A stretch of 15,837 nucleotides of DNA from Sutterella sp. (GTDB taxonomy: Bacteria; Pseudomonadota; Gammaproteobacteria; Burkholderiales; Burkholderiaceae_F): contig DNLN01000180.1 of NCBI GenBank assembly GCA_003488465.1, positions 4,494-20,330 of the forward strand. The letters are read 5' to 3'. A program made the translations under genes and the position numbers. The notes below the pieces were generated by a model. It saw only the letters and a program-made list of their open reading frames with translations, made no database searches and was not told the origin of the DNA. This document shows positions 7,608 through 14,326 of the stretch, one piece after another (the first letter of the stretch is position 1; each line of letters begins with the position of its first letter).

Positions 7608-9674
7608 ATGAGCTCACAGAAACGCAATCTCTTCGTCACGACCGCTCTGCCCTATGCAAACGGCGCCTTCCACATCGGCCACATCATGGAATACATCCAG
7701 GCCGACATCTGGGTGCGCCATGAGCGAATGTGCGGCAACACGGTGCACTTTGTCGGCGCCGACGATGCGCACGGCGCCCCGATCATGATCGCCGCCCAGA
7801 AAAAGGGCATCACGCCGCAGCAGTTCGTTGCGCAGATCGCCGCCGGCCGCAAGCAGTACCTTGACGGCTTTCACATCAAGTTCGACCACTGGCACTGCAC
7901 GGACAGCCCGGAGAACACGTTCCTCTCGCAGGACATCTACCGCAAGTTGAAGGCCGCCGGCCTCATCTACACCAAGGACATCGAGCAGTTCTACGATACG
8001 GAAAAGGGCATGTTCCTTGCCGACCGCTTCATCAAGGGCACCTGCCCGAAGTGCGGCGCAGCCGATCAGTACGGGGACAACTGCGAAGTTTGCGGCTCGG
8101 TTTATCTGCCCACCGAGGTCGTCAATCCCAAGAGCACGCTCTCTGGCACGACCCCGGTCATGAAGAAGTCCACGCACTATTTCTTCAAGCTCTCCGACCC
8201 GCGGGCGATCGAGTTCCTGCGCGAGTGGACGCGCGCAAACGGCGCTGACGGCAAGCCGCACGTGCAGGCCGAAGTGCTCGCAAAGGACGAGGAGTGGCTC
8301 GGCGTGGACGGCAATCTCGCCGACTGGGACATCTCCCGCGACGCACCCTACTTCGGCATTCCGATTCCCGATGCTCCCGGCAAATACTTCTACGTGTGGC
8401 TTGACGCACCCGTCGGGTATCTGGCGAGCTTCAAGGCGTTCTGCGAAAAGAACGGCCTTTCCTTTGAGGAGGAGCTCTCGCGGCCCGACACCGAACAGAT
8501 CCACTTCATCGGCAAGGACATCATCTATTTCCACACGCTGTTCTGGCCTGCCATGCTGCACTTCTCGGGCGCTCCCTACCGCGTTCCCGATCACATCAAC
8601 GTGCACGGCTTCGTCACGGTGAACGGCGCCAAGATGAGCAAGTCCCGCGGCACCGGCATCAGCCCGCTCGAGTACCTGAACCTCGGCATGAACGCCGAAT
8701 GGCTGCGCTACTACCTCGCCGCCAAGCTCTCGAGCAAGGTCGAGGACGTGGACTTCACCAAGGATGACTTTCAGGCACGCGTGAACTCGGATCTGATCGG
8801 CAAGTACGTCAACATCGCCTCCCGCGCCGCGGGCTTCATCTTCAAGCGCTTTGAAGGCCGCGTGAGCGACGCTGCGATGAGCGAGCCGCTTTTGGCCACC
8901 ATCGCTGCGGAGCGCGATGCCATCCGCGACCTGTACGAGGATCGCGAATACGGCCGCGCCATGCGCCGCGTGATGGAGCTTGCCGACCTCGTGAACGAAT
9001 ACGTCGACCGCGAAAAGCCCTGGGAACTTGCCAAGAAGGAAGGCGCAGCGGCCGATCTGCAGCGCGTCGCAAGCGTCGCGCTCGAAGCGTTCCGCATGCT
9101 CACGCTCTACCTAAAGCCCGTGCTTCCCGCAACCGCCGAGCGCGTCGAGGCGTTCCTCAACTGCGGCGAGCTCACCTGGGAGAGCATCGGCAATCACCTC
9201 TCGAGCAGCCGCCCCATCAACAAATTTGAACACCTGATGGGCCGCGTGGATCGGGAAAAGCAGCTCGACAAGCTGGTCCCGGAAAAGGCGCCCGAGCCCG
9301 AAGCGCCCAAGCTCCCCGGCGGCGAAGCGATCGCCCCCACCTGCACGATCGATGATTTTGCCAAGGTCGACCTTCGCATCGCCCGCATCGTCAAGTGCGA
9401 GCAGGTCGAAGGCTCTGACAAGCTTTTGCGTCTTGAACTTGATGTCGGCGAGGGGCGTCTGCGCCAGGTGTTCTCCGGCATCAAGGCCTTCTACAAGCCC
9501 GAGGATCTCACGGGCAAGCTCACCGTCATGATCGCCAACCTCGCCCCGCGCAAGATGCGCTTTGGCCTGAGCGAAGGCATGGTGCTTGCGGCAAGCGACG
9601 CCTCGGACAAGAAATCCGGCATCTACCTCATCGAGCCGACGGCGGGCGCAAAGCCCGGCATGCGGCTTCACTAA
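7608..9674 (+). CDS. metG: Methionyl-tRNA synthetase
   Basis: MetRS charges initiator and elongator tRNA-Met. The 688-residue protein is the full-length proteobacterial type. HIGH lies at 22-25, the zinc-binding cysteines at 146, 149, 159 and 162 (the same spacing as E. coli), and the KMSKS loop at 342-346. The C-terminal roughly 105 residues, from [13 protein letters not shown] to the end, form the tRNA-binding OB-fold (Trbp111-like) dimerisation domain. The stretch before it is Pro/Glu/Lys-rich, a linker. The start has no Shine-Dalgarno, only a T/C-rich leader. An intrinsic terminator follows about 25 bases after the stop. Identification is secure. Confidence 0.97.
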   Translation: MSSQKRNLFVTTALPYANGAFHIGHIMEYIQADIWVRHERMCGNTVHFVGADDAHGAPIMIAAQKKGITPQQFVAQIAAGRKQYLDGFHIKFDHWHCTDSPENTFLSQDIYRKLKAAGLIYTKDIEQFYDTEKGMFLADRFIKGTCPKCGAADQYGDNCEVCGSVYLPTEVVNPKSTLSGTTPVMKKSTHYFFKLSDPRAIEFLREWTRANGADGKPHVQAEVLAKDEEWLGVDGNLADWDISRDAPYFGIPIPDAPGKYFYVWLDAPVGYLASFKAFCEKNGLSFEEELSRPDTEQIHFIGKDIIYFHTLFWPAMLHFSGAPYRVPDHINVHGFVTVNGAKMSKSRGTGISPLEYLNLGMNAEWLRYYLAAKLSSKVEDVDFTKDDFQARVNSDLIGKYVNIASRAAGFIFKRFEGRVSDAAMSEPLLATIAAERDAIRDLYEDREYGRAMRRVMELADLVNEYVDREKPWELAKKEGAAADLQRVASVALEAFRMLTLYLKPVLPATAERVEAFLNCGELTWESIGNHLSSSRPINKFEHLMGRVDREKQLDKLVPEKAPEPEAPKLPGGEAIAPTCTIDDFAKVDLRIARIVKCEQVEGSDKLLRLELDVGEGRLRQVFSGIKAFYKPEDLTGKLTVMIANLAPRKMRFGLSEGMVLAASDASDKKSGIYLIEPTAGAKPGMRLH

Positions 9675-9699
9675 AGGGGCACCCCTGATCGAGGTGGCG

Positions 9700-9742
9700 G
9701 CGGACGGCGGAAACACTTCTTTCCCCGTCCGCTTTTTTCTTT
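9700..9742 (+). terminator. Intrinsic terminator of metG
   Basis: GCGGACGG (9700-9707) pairs with CCGTCCGC (9725-9732), and inside it GGAAA pairs with TTTCC around a 6-base loop. The hairpin is followed by TTTTTTCTTT. This is a textbook rho-independent terminator. Confidence 0.9.
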
Positions 9743-9797
9743 GGCCCGTCTCATTAGAATTTTTTCGTGTATCTCCAATCCTTCAAGGAGTCTTGCC

Positions 9798-11003
9798 GTG
9801 GAATTCTGCCTTCCCTCCCGAGTGCTTCCGGAACTGGCCGCCTGGTATCCCGAACTTGCTGCAATCCGCCGCGACATCCATCGCTCGCCGGAAATCGGCT
9901 TTGAGACGCAGAACACGAGTGCGCGCATCGCGTGGCTGCTCAGGGACTGGGGAATTTCCGACATCGATACCGAGACGGTAAAGGGCGGCGTTCTCGCCGT
10001 CGTGAACGGCAGCAGACCGGGCGCAACCATCGCGCTCAGGGCCGACATTGACGCGCTTCCCATGAAGGACGCCTCGCTTGCCGAATGGTCGAGCGAAATC
10101 GATAACCGCTGCCACGCCTGCGGGCATGACGGCCACCAGACCTGGCTTCTTGCCACTGTGCGCTATCTGGCTCTCAAAAGGGACTTTCCGGGGCGCGTCG
10201 TCGCCATCTTCCAGCCCGCCGAAGAACTCGGCAAGGGCGCTCTTGCCGTCATCGAAAGCGGCATTTTCAAGCGCTACGGAATTCAGGAGATCTACGGCGG
10301 ACACAGCGAACCGCTCCTTGCGAAGGGCACGTTCGGATTCCGGTCGGGACCGCTTCAGGCTGCATCCGACGTCTTTTACGTCACGCTGCGCGGCATCGGC
10401 ACCCACTGCGGCCGTCCGCACCTTGGCATCGACCCGATTCCGATCGGCGCGCAGATCGTGACAGCCGCGCAGACGCTCGTCTCACGCAGAACCAATCCGA
10501 TCGACACGGCCGTCGTCTCCATCTGCTCGATCAATGCGGGCAGCATGGATGCGCCGAACATCGTTCCACAGACGCTCACGATGAGCGGGTGCGTGCGCAC
10601 TTTCACGCCGGAAACCCGGGCGATGATTCAGGAGAAGTTCACGAAGATCGTTCAGGGCATTGCGCTCGCCAACGACTGCACGGCCGAGGTGCGCTACGAA
10701 AACATCATCTGCGCGGTCAACAACGACCCTAGTCTTGCCGCCAGCGTCATGGGCATTGCCCAGGAACTCTTTGGCGCCGACCGCACGGTCACCGTCGATC
10801 CCATGATGAGTTCGGAAGACTTTGCCGAGTACCAGCGCATCGTCCCAGGCGTCATCGTGCGTGTCGGCGTTCGGGACAAAACCCACACGGCCGCGCTGCA
10901 CAACGCCGCGTTCGACTTCAATGACGAGGTTCTGCCCGCTGCCGCAACGCTCTTTGTGACGATCGCCAGGGAGCGCCTGCGCATCCTGTCCGACCGGAAC
11001 TGA
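9798..11003 (+). CDS. M20-family amidohydrolase (M20D, hippurate hydrolase/N-acyl amino acid hydrolase-like)
   Basis: This is probably a zinc-dependent hydrolase of N-acylated amino acids or similar amides. The 401-residue length suits the family. RADIDALPM precedes the metal-binding C108-G-H-D-G-H113. The catalytic and metal glutamates are in PAEE (142-143); further likely ligands are His169 in GGHSEP and His368 in LHNAAFDFNDE. The central dimerisation domain includes THCGRPHLGIDPI. A GTG start at 9798 was chosen because AAGGAG lies seven bases before it; the frame stays open upstream to a TTG inside the T-run of the metG terminator, which is unlikely. There is no signal peptide, so it acts in the cytoplasm. 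The substrate cannot be read from sequence. It converges with a helicase relic and a permease gene, in the least conserved-looking part of the window. Confidence 0.88.
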   Translation: MEFCLPSRVLPELAAWYPELAAIRRDIHRSPEIGFETQNTSARIAWLLRDWGISDIDTETVKGGVLAVVNGSRPGATIALRADIDALPMKDASLAEWSSEIDNRCHACGHDGHQTWLLATVRYLALKRDFPGRVVAIFQPAEELGKGALAVIESGIFKRYGIQEIYGGHSEPLLAKGTFGFRSGPLQAASDVFYVTLRGIGTHCGRPHLGIDPIPIGAQIVTAAQTLVSRRTNPIDTAVVSICSINAGSMDAPNIVPQTLTMSGCVRTFTPETRAMIQEKFTKIVQGIALANDCTAEVRYENIICAVNNDPSLAASVMGIAQELFGADRTVTVDPMMSSEDFAEYQRIVPGVIVRVGVRDKTHTAALHNAAFDFNDEVLPAAATLFVTIARERLRILSDRN

Positions 11004-11028
11004 CCGCCGCTCTCAATCCAGCGCAAAG

Positions 11029-11070
11029 GGGCAGCCAGCTCACAAGACGCAAGGCTGCCCGATGGCGGGC
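11029..11070. repeat. Inverted repeats downstream of the amidohydrolase gene
   Basis: GGGCAGCC (11029-11036) and GGCTGCCC (11053-11060) are perfect 8-base arms with a 16-base loop. GCCCG and CGGGC (11057-11070) form an overlapping smaller hairpin that cannot coexist fully with the first. There is no T-run on the plus side and only CTTT on the minus side. It may end transcription from either side in a factor-dependent way, or be a leftover of rearrangement. Confidence 0.5.
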
Positions 11071-11078
11071 AATCTCCC

Positions 11079-11256
11079 CCCTACGGCTCGTCTGCACCGC
11101 GTCCGCAAGCGACTTCTTCGTCTTGTGCAGATCGATGATTCGCTCCTCGATCGTGTTCTCGCTGATGAGCTTGTAGATTGTCACGGGCTGACTCTGCCCG
11201 ATCCGATACGCACTGTCGGTCGCCTGATCCTCGACTGCCGGCTTCAGCCATCTATC
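11079..11256 (-). pseudogene. C-terminal relic of an SNF2-family DEAD/DEAH helicase
   Basis: One minus-strand frame reads DRWLKPAVEDQATD, then AYRIGQSQPVTIYKLIS, ENTIEERIIDLHKTKKSLAD. This is the final conserved motif VI region (QATDxxxRIGQ) and tail of SNF2/HepA-type helicases. The match is about 55-60 codons long. There is no start codon context and no helicase body: the DNA upstream, where the ATPase domains should be, is the EamA gene. The frame shows no natural end after LADAV; the neighbouring frame hits a TAG five codons later (GADEP-stop), which may be the old C-terminus after a frameshift. The relic begins inside the last codons of the EamA gene in another frame. The family call is firm; non-function is inferred from truncation. 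Confidence 0.82.
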
Positions 11257-12131
11257 CGCTTGTGCGTCTTTGCGCTGTCGGCGATCAAAAGCCCGATAGC
11301 CCCGAGAATGAGTACGATGCCGACAATCGTGGGAATGCTGCTGTCCTCACCCAGAAGGAAAATGCCCCAGCAGGCTGCCCCCATCGGCTCCCCAAGCGAG
11401 AGCGTTGCCGACACCACGGGCGTCGTCCATTTCATGCCGAGGAAGAAGAGCCCGAAGCCAAGCCCGCCGGCCACGCCAAACGCAAGGCTCACCATGAGCC
11501 CCCGGGAGCTCGACCAGATCCAGTCCGTGGGATAGATGAAAAGCATCGGCAGTAGCATCACGGAGATCATGAAGAGCCCGATCATGATGCCCGCCTCCGG
11601 ATCCATGTTGGCGGCAACATCCGGGCTCGCGTTCATGTAAAAGCCGTAGACGAGCGCTCCGAGAAGAGGAGAAATCACCCAGATGAGGTTGCCGGCTTCA
11701 AAGCTCTGGACATTGAGAAGCGCAATGCCGACGATGGCGATCGCAGTTGCGAAATACCAGGCCTTTTGCGGCACCTTACCGTAGAAAAGCGCCGAGATGA
11801 TGCCGGTCATGATGGGCAGCGCCCCCACGCACACGACGGTGCCAGCTGCAACTCCAAGTTTCAGTGCGCCGAAGAAATAGAAGATCTGATAAAAGCACGT
11901 GCACACGGCGCAGATCGTGATCGCCTTCCAGGGGAGCTTTCGCGTGAGCCTGGGCAGTCTGCCCGAGAGAGCGCACCAGCAAAAGAGCACGGCTGCCGAG
12001 CCGACCATGCGCACCTCGGACACAACCCAGGGCGTGGCGCCTTCGGGCGCAAGCGCCTGCAGCAGGCCCGTCACGGAAAAGCAGAGCGCGCTGAGAAGAA
12101 TGAGAAAGGGTCCCTTGAGAGCGGATTGCAT
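11244..12131 (-). CDS. EamA/DMT-family permease
   Basis: This is an inner-membrane carrier of the drug/metabolite transporter superfamily, usually an exporter of amino acids or other small metabolites. The 295-residue product has about ten hydrophobic segments arranged as two EamA repeats (roughly 8-130 and 145-285), with the family's internal symmetry and LGEPMGAACWGIFLLGE near the start of the second repeat's last helices. The ATG at 12131 begins right at the first membrane segment; TTTTTCCC rather than a Shine-Dalgarno precedes it. The last few residues (HKRIDG) are encoded by DNA that in another frame belongs to the SNF2 helicase relic, so the natural C-terminus may have been replaced at that junction. 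The substrate is unknown. Confidence 0.87.
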   Translation of the reverse strand: MQSALKGPFLILLSALCFSVTGLLQALAPEGATPWVVSEVRMVGSAAVLFCWCALSGRLPRLTRKLPWKAITICAVCTCFYQIFYFFGALKLGVAAGTVVCVGALPIMTGIISALFYGKVPQKAWYFATAIAIVGIALLNVQSFEAGNLIWVISPLLGALVYGFYMNASPDVAANMDPEAGIMIGLFMISVMLLPMLFIYPTDWIWSSSRGLMVSLAFGVAGGLGFGLFFLGMKWTTPVVSATLSLGEPMGAACWGIFLLGEDSSIPTIVGIVLILGAIGLLIADSAKTHKRIDG

Positions 12132-12212
12132 GGGAAAAACAGCCTTGAGTGTTGCAAATGGAGGGCAATCCTAGCACGCGCCCGGTGATCCCGCCGTCTT
12201 CAACCAAACTCC

Positions 12213-12256
12213 CCAAAAAAAACAAAAGAGCCTCCGGAAAACCTGTTCCCGGAAGC
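12213..12256 (-). terminator. Intrinsic terminator of the dicarboxylate transporter gene
   Basis: Read leftward, GCTTCCGG (12256-12249) pairs with CCGGAGGC (12237-12230) with one G-U pair and an 11-base loop, followed by TCTTTTGTTTTTTTT. It lies about 55 bases after the transporter stop. Confidence 0.88.
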
Positions 12257-12267
12257 CCCTAGCCTGA

Positions 12268-12291
12268 ACGCAGGAATCGCAACCCCTGCGT
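12268..12291 (-). repeat. Extra hairpin before the transporter terminator
   Basis: ACGCAGG and CCTGCGT are perfect 7-base arms with a 10-base loop. The hairpin sits between the transporter stop codon and its terminator. No T-run follows. It may protect the 3' end of the transcript; that is inference. Confidence 0.45.
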
Positions 12292-12310
12292 CAGTCTTGT
12301 GCTGCCCAGA

Positions 12311-13597
12311 TTAGACCATCAGCAGCGCGCAGGCGATCACGGCCACGAAGCACGGAAGCGCGGTGCGCTTCACGACGTCGAGCGGGTTCACCATGGCGAT
12401 GCCGGACACGAGAATCGTCACGCCGGCAAGCGGAGACATCGTGCGGCCCAGAGCACCCGTAAGGAACGCGAGGCCGCCCAGGCCTTCGATCGTCATGCCG
12501 AAGTCCTTGGCATGCGGCGTCACGGCCTCGTTGAAGGCCAGCGTTGCAGCGTCGCCGGAGCCGGACAGAACGCCCAGGATCCACGGACCGAGGGAGCCGC
12601 CCCAGCGGGCGAATTCATTGGATTCCTTCAGTGCGGCGATACCGACATCGATGAGGCCGGAAGCGCGCAGACCGGCGGCGAACACGCCGGCGGCGATGAT
12701 GATGCCGAGCACGTCAGCGTAGCCCTTGCCCATGCCGCGGAAGAACTCCTTGGAGAAGGTCTGCGGATCGGTGGTCTTGCGGGAGACGATCAGTCCGATG
12801 AAGAGCGCCGCGATGGCGCCGATCAGCATGGCCTGCGCCACGCCCATCTTGAGGGGCTTGTACCAGACGTTGCCGACGACGAGGATGGTGATCGGAATGA
12901 TCATCACAATCGCCTTCAGGGGGTTCGGTGTGAAGTCGTCGTCCTTCAGGGTCTTGGAGGTGTCAACCTCAGCGTTCTTGTCGCCCTTGCCGTCGCCCAT
13001 GACGATGCAGCAGACCGTCACGCCGATCATGAGGATCACGCCGCACATGATCGAGTAGTTCATGTGCGTACCAATGAAGTCCATGACATCCATGCCCGCC
13101 ATCTTGGCGACGAACGGGTTGTGGGAGGTTGCGGGCGACAGATAGGAGCCGATCGTTCCGGCAAGCACTGCAGCGGCAGCGCCTGCGGGCTTGATGCCGG
13201 CGCGCAGCATCACGGGGATCAGGGTCGAGCCGACGGCAGCGGCGCAGCCGGCTGCGGACGGAATGGCGATGTTCACAAGGAACGTGATGAACACGCACAG
13301 CGGAATGAGGAAGATTCCGAGGCCCTTGATCGGAGCCGCGAGATAGTGCACGAGAGAGCGGTCGCACTGCGTGTAGGTTGCAGCAAACGCAAAGCCCATC
13401 GAGCCGCAGATTGCCATCGTCAGAGCCTTATTGGTCATCGAGGTGGCAAACTGATTGAGACCCATCATCGGGTTCAGGCTGACGCAGCACAGGAACAGGC
13501 CGGCAGCCAGCATCACCAGGCGAGTCTCCCAGCGCTTGACCAGAGCAAAGATCGTGAGGAAGATCACTGCTACTGCAAGCCAGCATAGCAAAGTCAT
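12311..13597 (-). CDS. dcuC: DcuC-family C4-dicarboxylate transporter
   Basis: This is an inner-membrane carrier likely to exchange or export C4-dicarboxylates such as succinate and fumarate during anaerobic growth. The 428-residue protein has about a dozen hydrophobic segments and two diagnostic blocks close to E. coli DcuC: FFRGMGKGYADVLGIIIAAG with FAAGL (around residue 280), and LGRTMSPLAGV followed by NPLDVVKRTALP near the end. A cytoplasmic loop rich in Asp and Lys lies around 200-225. It is a little shorter than E. coli DcuC (461). AAGGAGG, a full anti-Shine-Dalgarno match, ends four bases before the ATG. A structured leader of about 140 bases and a predicted promoter precede it, and a strong terminator follows, so it is probably transcribed alone. 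The exact substrate is inferred from the family; the symbol means family member. Confidence 0.85.
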   Translation of the reverse strand: MTLLCWLAVAVIFLTIFALVKRWETRLVMLAAGLFLCCVSLNPMMGLNQFATSMTNKALTMAICGSMGFAFAATYTQCDRSLVHYLAAPIKGLGIFLIPLCVFITFLVNIAIPSAAGCAAAVGSTLIPVMLRAGIKPAGAAAAVLAGTIGSYLSPATSHNPFVAKMAGMDVMDFIGTHMNYSIMCGVILMIGVTVCCIVMGDGKGDKNAEVDTSKTLKDDDFTPNPLKAIVMIIPITILVVGNVWYKPLKMGVAQAMLIGAIAALFIGLIVSRKTTDPQTFSKEFFRGMGKGYADVLGIIIAAGVFAAGLRASGLIDVGIAALKESNEFARWGGSLGPWILGVLSGSGDAATLAFNEAVTPHAKDFGMTIEGLGGLAFLTGALGRTMSPLAGVTILVSGIAMVNPLDVVKRTALPCFVAVIACALLMV

Positions 13598-13601
13598 ATA
13601 A

Positions 13602-13608
13602 CCTCCTT
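13602..13608 (-). promoter_or_regulatory. Strong Shine-Dalgarno of the dcuC-like gene
   Basis: AAGGAGG with TTAT before the ATG is the most complete anti-16S match in the window. It is preceded by an A-rich single-stranded stretch and by hairpins that could hide or expose it. Confidence 0.85.
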
Positions 13609-13630
13609 AAGGTTTCTTTTTTCTAAGAGT

Positions 13631-13667
13631 CGCTCCTGCAGTCTTATGGTCTGCGGGAGCGCTCCCG
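13631..13667 (-). promoter_or_regulatory. Mutually exclusive hairpins in the dcuC leader
   Basis: CGGGAGCGCTCCCG (13654-13667) is a perfect palindrome. Its inner half also belongs to a longer hairpin, CGCTCCCGCAG (13661-13651) with CTGCAGGAGCG (13641-13631), paired through one G-U/mismatch position around a 9-base loop. The two structures share bases and cannot both form. They lie 22 bases upstream of the Shine-Dalgarno. A switching role is inference. Confidence 0.5.
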
Positions 13668-13689
13668 TTGTTTATTGCATAAGGAAAAC

Positions 13690-13730
13690 GCCCTAGGGGT
13701 CTGCCATAGGGCATGAGGCATTCCTCATGC
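13690..13730 (-). promoter_or_regulatory. Tandem hairpins early in the dcuC leader
   Basis: GCATGAGG and CCTCATGC (13711-13730) form a perfect 8-base stem with a 4-base loop. Directly after it in the transcript, GCCCTA (13712-13707) pairs with TAGGGC (13695-13690), followed by GTTTTCC, a terminator-like arrangement. The two stems overlap by two bases. They could form an attenuator; the T-run is short, so this is uncertain. Confidence 0.45.
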
Positions 13731-13744
13731 TTTTCAGAGTTGTC

Positions 13745-13773
13745 GTTATAACTGAAAAAACCGCCTGCTTCAA
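13745..13773 (-). promoter_or_regulatory. Predicted sigma-70 promoter of the dcuC-like gene
   Basis: TTGAAG (13773-13768) and TATAAC (13750-13745) are separated by exactly 17 bases on the minus strand. The -10 matches five of six consensus positions and the -35 four of six. The -35 lies in the loop of the erpA terminator hairpin. Predicted transcription would start near 13738. Confidence 0.55.
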
Positions 13774-13789
13774 GTCGAAACAGACGGTT
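13755..13789 (-). terminator. Intrinsic terminator of erpA
   Basis: Read leftward, AACCGTCTG (13789-13781) pairs with CAGGCGGTT (13767-13759) with one G-U pair around a 13-base loop, then a run of T's. It lies about 30 bases after the erpA stop. Confidence 0.88.
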
Positions 13790-13820
13790 CTTCGCTGCAA
13801 TTGCTGAATTTTCTGCCGAT

Positions 13821-14192
13821 CTAGACCGAAAAAGATGAACCGCAGGAGCAGCTGGTCACGGCATTGGGATTGCGGATGACGAACTGAGAGCCCTCAAGGT
13901 CTTCCTTGTAGTCGATTTCAGCGCCGACGAGGTACTGCAGCGAAAGAGAATCCACGAGGAACTCCACGCCGTCCTTTTCGATCGTCATGTCATCCTCTTC
14001 GGGCTTCTCCTCGAACTGGAAGCCGTACTGAAAGCCCTGGCAGCCGCCGCCCTGCACGAACACGCGCAGCTGCATGCCCTTGTTCTCCTCATCGGAGAGC
14101 AGCTCCTTGACTTTGGCCACGCAGGCGTCGGTAAAGATGATCGGTGCGGGAGCCTGTTCCGGGCTCGCGTTTTCAACCTTGTTTTCTTCCAT
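13821..14192 (-). CDS. erpA: Iron-sulfur cluster insertion protein ErpA
   Basis: ErpA is an A-type carrier that hands Fe-S clusters to target apoproteins, for example in isoprenoid synthesis and respiration. The 123-residue protein has the three cluster cysteines: Cys51 in [12 protein letters not shown] and Cys115 and Cys117 in [35 protein letters not shown] is an ErpA-type stretch, separating it from IscA. The ATG at 14192 was chosen with GGAG about nine bases upstream; a TTG five codons earlier would overlap that site. The first roughly 17 residues are an acidic, Pro/Ala-rich tail absent from the folded core. A TATAAT box lies upstream, so the gene is probably transcribed separately from mltA, and a terminator follows. 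Confidence 0.95.
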   Translation of the reverse strand: MEENKVENASPEQAPAPIIFTDACVAKVKELLSDEENKGMQLRVFVQGGGCQGFQYGFQFEEKPEEDDMTIEKDGVEFLVDSLSLQYLVGAEIDYKEDLEGSQFVIRNPNAVTSCSCGSSFSV

Positions 14193-14256
14193 GATCAATT
14201 TCTCCAAAACGCTCGTCTCAGTATCTTTCTAAAGCGCCTTTTTATCGGGTCTGCGG

Positions 14257-14262
14257 ATTATA
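14257..14262 (-). promoter_or_regulatory. Candidate -10 element of erpA
   Basis: TATAAT, a perfect consensus, lies about 65 bases before the erpA start. No convincing -35 is found 16-18 bases upstream (GGAAAG or AGGAAA), which suggests an activator-dependent promoter if real. I saw no clear IscR site. Confidence 0.45.
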
Positions 14263-14326
14263 AGGGAGAAATTCCTGCACTTTCCTTACGGGTATTGGCC
14301 TGATTCTCCTTGTTTTCTGCCGATCT

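Noticed and set aside
10918..11184. An 88-codon minus-strand frame as an intact small gene.
   Set aside because: Only its first roughly 33 residues resemble anything (the SNF2 tail). The homology continues upstream past any start codon, and the rest is antisense to the amidohydrolase gene, so it is treated as a helicase relic.
12299..13588. A 429-codon open frame on the plus strand opposite the dcuC-like gene, rich in His, Asp and Glu.
   Set aside because: It is an antisense shadow of a clear membrane transporter gene. Its composition is what reverse-reading GC-rich codons gives, and no domain is recognisable.
14262..14320. An IscR or FNR operator upstream of erpA.
   Set aside because: No TTGAT-N4-ATCAA or recognisable IscR motif is present around the TATAAT box.
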